Assembly (NCBI RefSeq): GCF_035987325.1
Contig: NZ_CP108488.1
Location: 5,828,001 to 5,892,000 of the forward strand
DNA length: 64,000 nt
Source of the DNA: Streptomyces sp. NBC_01244
GTDB taxonomy: Bacteria > Actinomycetota > Actinomycetes > Streptomycetales > Streptomycetaceae
Direction: 5' to 3'
Every line of letters starts with the position of its first letter. Within the stretch, counting starts at the first letter, position 1. Below are positions 62,573 to 64,000 of this stretch, piece after piece. A program made the translations under genes and the position numbers. The notes beneath the pieces were generated by a model. It searched no databases, had not been told where the DNA came from, and saw only the letters and a list, made by a program, of their open reading frames with translations.

Positions 62573-62785
62573 TTACCAGCCGGTGGCGGCGGAAGAGGCG
62601 CTCGACTTCTCGTTCGGCAGGAGCACCCACAGCGCCAGGTAAAGGAGGAACTGCGGTCCGGGCAGCAGGCACGAGACGACGAAGATGATCCGCATCGTGT
62701 TCGCGGATATTCCGAATCGGCGCGCCAGACCGGCACAGACTCCGCCGATCCATCGTCCGTCACGGGGGCGGGCAAGGGCGCTCAT
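62573..62785 (-). CDS. PspC domain protein
   Basis: 70 residues covering a single PspC domain: LARPRDGRWIGGVCAGLARR, FGISANTMRIIFVVSCLLPG and PQFLLYLALWVLLP, with one or two membrane helices. PspC proteins are membrane-stress sensors of the phage-shock response, or stand-alone small membrane proteins. ATG 62785. Confidence 0.9.
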   Translation of the reverse strand: MSALARPRDGRWIGGVCAGLARRFGISANTMRIIFVVSCLLPGPQFLLYLALWVLLPNEKSSASSAATGW

Positions 62786-62835
62786 GGTCTCTCCTCGGTC
62801 GTTGTGCGGTCCGCGGGATGTTTTCCCGCGATGCC

Positions 62836-63405
62836 TCAATACTCCCGCTGAACAGAGGACAGAACGTCGGTCCAGGGGCCGAGCCCGACCCTGGTAATTC
62901 TCGGGGTCGTGCCCTGAGAACGCCGCAGCCGGCACCGCAGGGCCGGGACGACGGCCAGGTGCGCGAGCATCACGCCGAGGGTGTTCAGCAGGACCGAATC
63001 CACGTCGACCACCTGCCCCGGGACCGCCATCTGCAGCATCTCGATGCCGACGGAGAACAGCGCGCCCGCGGCGGCCGTCCGGACCAGCGAGGACCACGTG
63101 GCCAGCGGCGAAAGCTCCACACGCCCGCTGATCAGCGGCAGCAGCACCCCGAGCGGGGCCAGCAGCGCCAGCCCGCCGCCGATCCGGCGGGCAGACTCCA
63201 GGGGCCCGTAGGAGAGGTCCGCCCTGATCCCTTCCAGCGGGGTCAGATTGGCCGCCGCCGCCCAGGGCACGTCGAGCGGGCGCAGCATCAGCCAGCCGAC
63301 GAGGAGGAGGTGTGCGGCCAGCAGGACCCCGGCGAGAAGCCGGATCCACAGCTGTACGGCAGCGCTGCCACTGCCCTTGACACGGTTGCCCTTGAGACGG
63401 TGCAC
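62836..63405 (-). CDS. VanZ family membrane protein
   Basis: 189 residues from GTG 63405. Hydrophobic segments LWIRLLAGVLLAAHLLLVGW, LALLAPLGVLLPLISG and the VanZ signature FSVGIEMLQMAVPGQVVDVD with DSVLLNTLGVMLAHLAV. VanZ-like proteins are associated with teicoplanin resistance or simply membrane function; role unproven. C-terminus is basic. Confidence 0.88.
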   Translation of the reverse strand: MHRLKGNRVKGSGSAAVQLWIRLLAGVLLAAHLLLVGWLMLRPLDVPWAAAANLTPLEGIRADLSYGPLESARRIGGGLALLAPLGVLLPLISGRVELSPLATWSSLVRTAAAGALFSVGIEMLQMAVPGQVVDVDSVLLNTLGVMLAHLAVVPALRCRLRRSQGTTPRITRVGLGPWTDVLSSVQREY

Positions 63406-63455
63406 GCCAGTGGAGACGCGGCTTCCGGTGCTCGCGGTTCCGGGGAAACCGCCGG

Positions 63456-64000
63456 TCAGCCGGTGGCGAGCAGCACAATCAGGATGAGTGCGCCGATCAC
63501 GGAGGGCGCGATGATCTCGTACGACCAGGAGACCTTCACCGGGCCCTGGGCGCCGGCGCGCGAGGCGCACCGCTCGTGCAGTTCCCGCAGCTCGTCGATG
63601 ATGCGGTCGGCGGAGGCCTGGCGGACGTCCTCGTCCGGGGTCTTGGCCTGACCGTTGCCCAGGCCGAGCCGGCCCGCCTGGCGGCGGTTGGCCTTCTTGC
63701 GCTCCCGCAGGGAGACCGCGATCGACCACATCTGGTACGTCGTCCCCTCCGCGATCACCTCGGCGGCGAACCGGGCCCGCACGGTGTCGACGGCCGCCCA
63801 GGGCAGCTCGATGATCCGGAAGGGGTTGCGCACGCGCAGCCGGTCGTCGTTGGCGAAGACGGCCGGACGGACCGTGAACGCGACGATGACGGGGGCCAGG
63901 CACAGTGCGGAGGCGAGGGCGATCCACGGGACGTTCCCGGAGCCCCGCACCACGGCGTCCCCGCAGAGCCATGCGAGCAGCGCGAGCAGCACCACCCCGG
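63456..64000 (-). CDS. PH-domain-containing membrane protein, N-terminus cut by window edge
   Basis: About 180 residues are visible; the frame is open to the window edge and the first codon seen inside (GTG 63995) is probably not the start. A hydrophobic segment (LLALLAWLCGDAVV; WIALASALCLAPVIVAF) precedes a bacterial PH-like core (DDRLRVRNPFRIIELPWAAV, GTTYQMWSIAVSLRERKKAN). Then comes a charged helical region (ADRIIDELRELHERCASRAG) and a C-terminal hydrophobic helix (SVIGALILIVLLATG). Function unknown. Confidence 0.78.
   Translation of the reverse strand, partial: GVVLLALLAWLCGDAVVRGSGNVPWIALASALCLAPVIVAFTVRPAVFANDDRLRVRNPFRIIELPWAAVDTVRARFAAEVIAEGTTYQMWSIAVSLRERKKANRRQAGRLGLGNGQAKTPDEDVRQASADRIIDELRELHERCASRAGAQGPVKVSWSYEIIAPSVIGALILIVLLATG

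Overview
The window is a high-GC stretch of an actinobacterial chromosome, almost certainly Streptomyces. Reasons: strongly G/C-ending codons, many GTG and some TTG starts, 4-base GTGA/ATGA gene overlaps, an actinobacterial sdhC-D-A-B order, the SCO4848-type small membrane protein, and the well-known Streptomyces intergenic palindromes (CTCCGCC / TCAAACGCCGG types). About 64 protein genes can be supported. I see no rRNA, tRNA, CRISPR array, insertion sequence or phage gene. Most of it is conserved chromosomal core with a few accessory patches.

Layout. 0-7 kb: purine, one-carbon and central metabolism (purN-purH, folD, a DUF3017 gene, mdh) with small membrane proteins. 7-16 kb: an AhpD-like gene divergent from a MocR-type regulator, a DMT permease, a lipoprotein plus glutathionylspermidine-synthase-like pair, rocD, glyA behind what reads as a ZTP riboswitch, trpS and a 2H phosphoesterase. 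16-25 kb: YihY/BrkB membrane protein, D,D-carboxypeptidase, SCO4848-like protein plus metallophosphoesterase, a family-5 solute-binding protein, a three-gene TetR operon with two matching palindromes, a hydrolase and a proline/glycine/tyrosine-rich membrane protein. 25-29 kb: succinate dehydrogenase sdhCDAB, leftward. 29-35 kb: an OHCU-decarboxylase-like protein, an ECF sigma gene overlapping a single-pass membrane protein, an L,D-transpeptidase, a stand-alone acyl-CoA mutase large subunit and a LysE exporter.

35.7-43 kb is the most distinctive block: a nonulosonic (sialic-type) acid glycopolymer locus. It has a polysialyltransferase-like gene and a GT2 gene on the minus strand. Divergent from them are a DUF6716-type glycosyltransferase, a CMP-sialate synthetase joined in frame to a sialate synthase, and a GT52-like transferase. 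Streptomyces walls are known to carry Kdn-containing teichulosonic acids, and this locus is a good candidate for making one.

43-52 kb: an M20 amidohydrolase, then a nucleoside uptake and salvage block (BMP lipoprotein, ABC ATPase, two permeases, cdd, deoA); add lies at 60 kb. A palindrome CTACGCGCGTAG, exact or with one or two mismatches, precedes the BMP, ATPase, deoA and add genes. This indicates one regulator, not encoded here, controlling the set. 52-64 kb holds regulators (STAS protein, sigma factor with C-terminal extension, LysR/MFS pair, LuxR), a hydrolase, small secreted and lipoproteins, and a PspC / VanZ / PH-domain membrane cluster that runs off the right edge.
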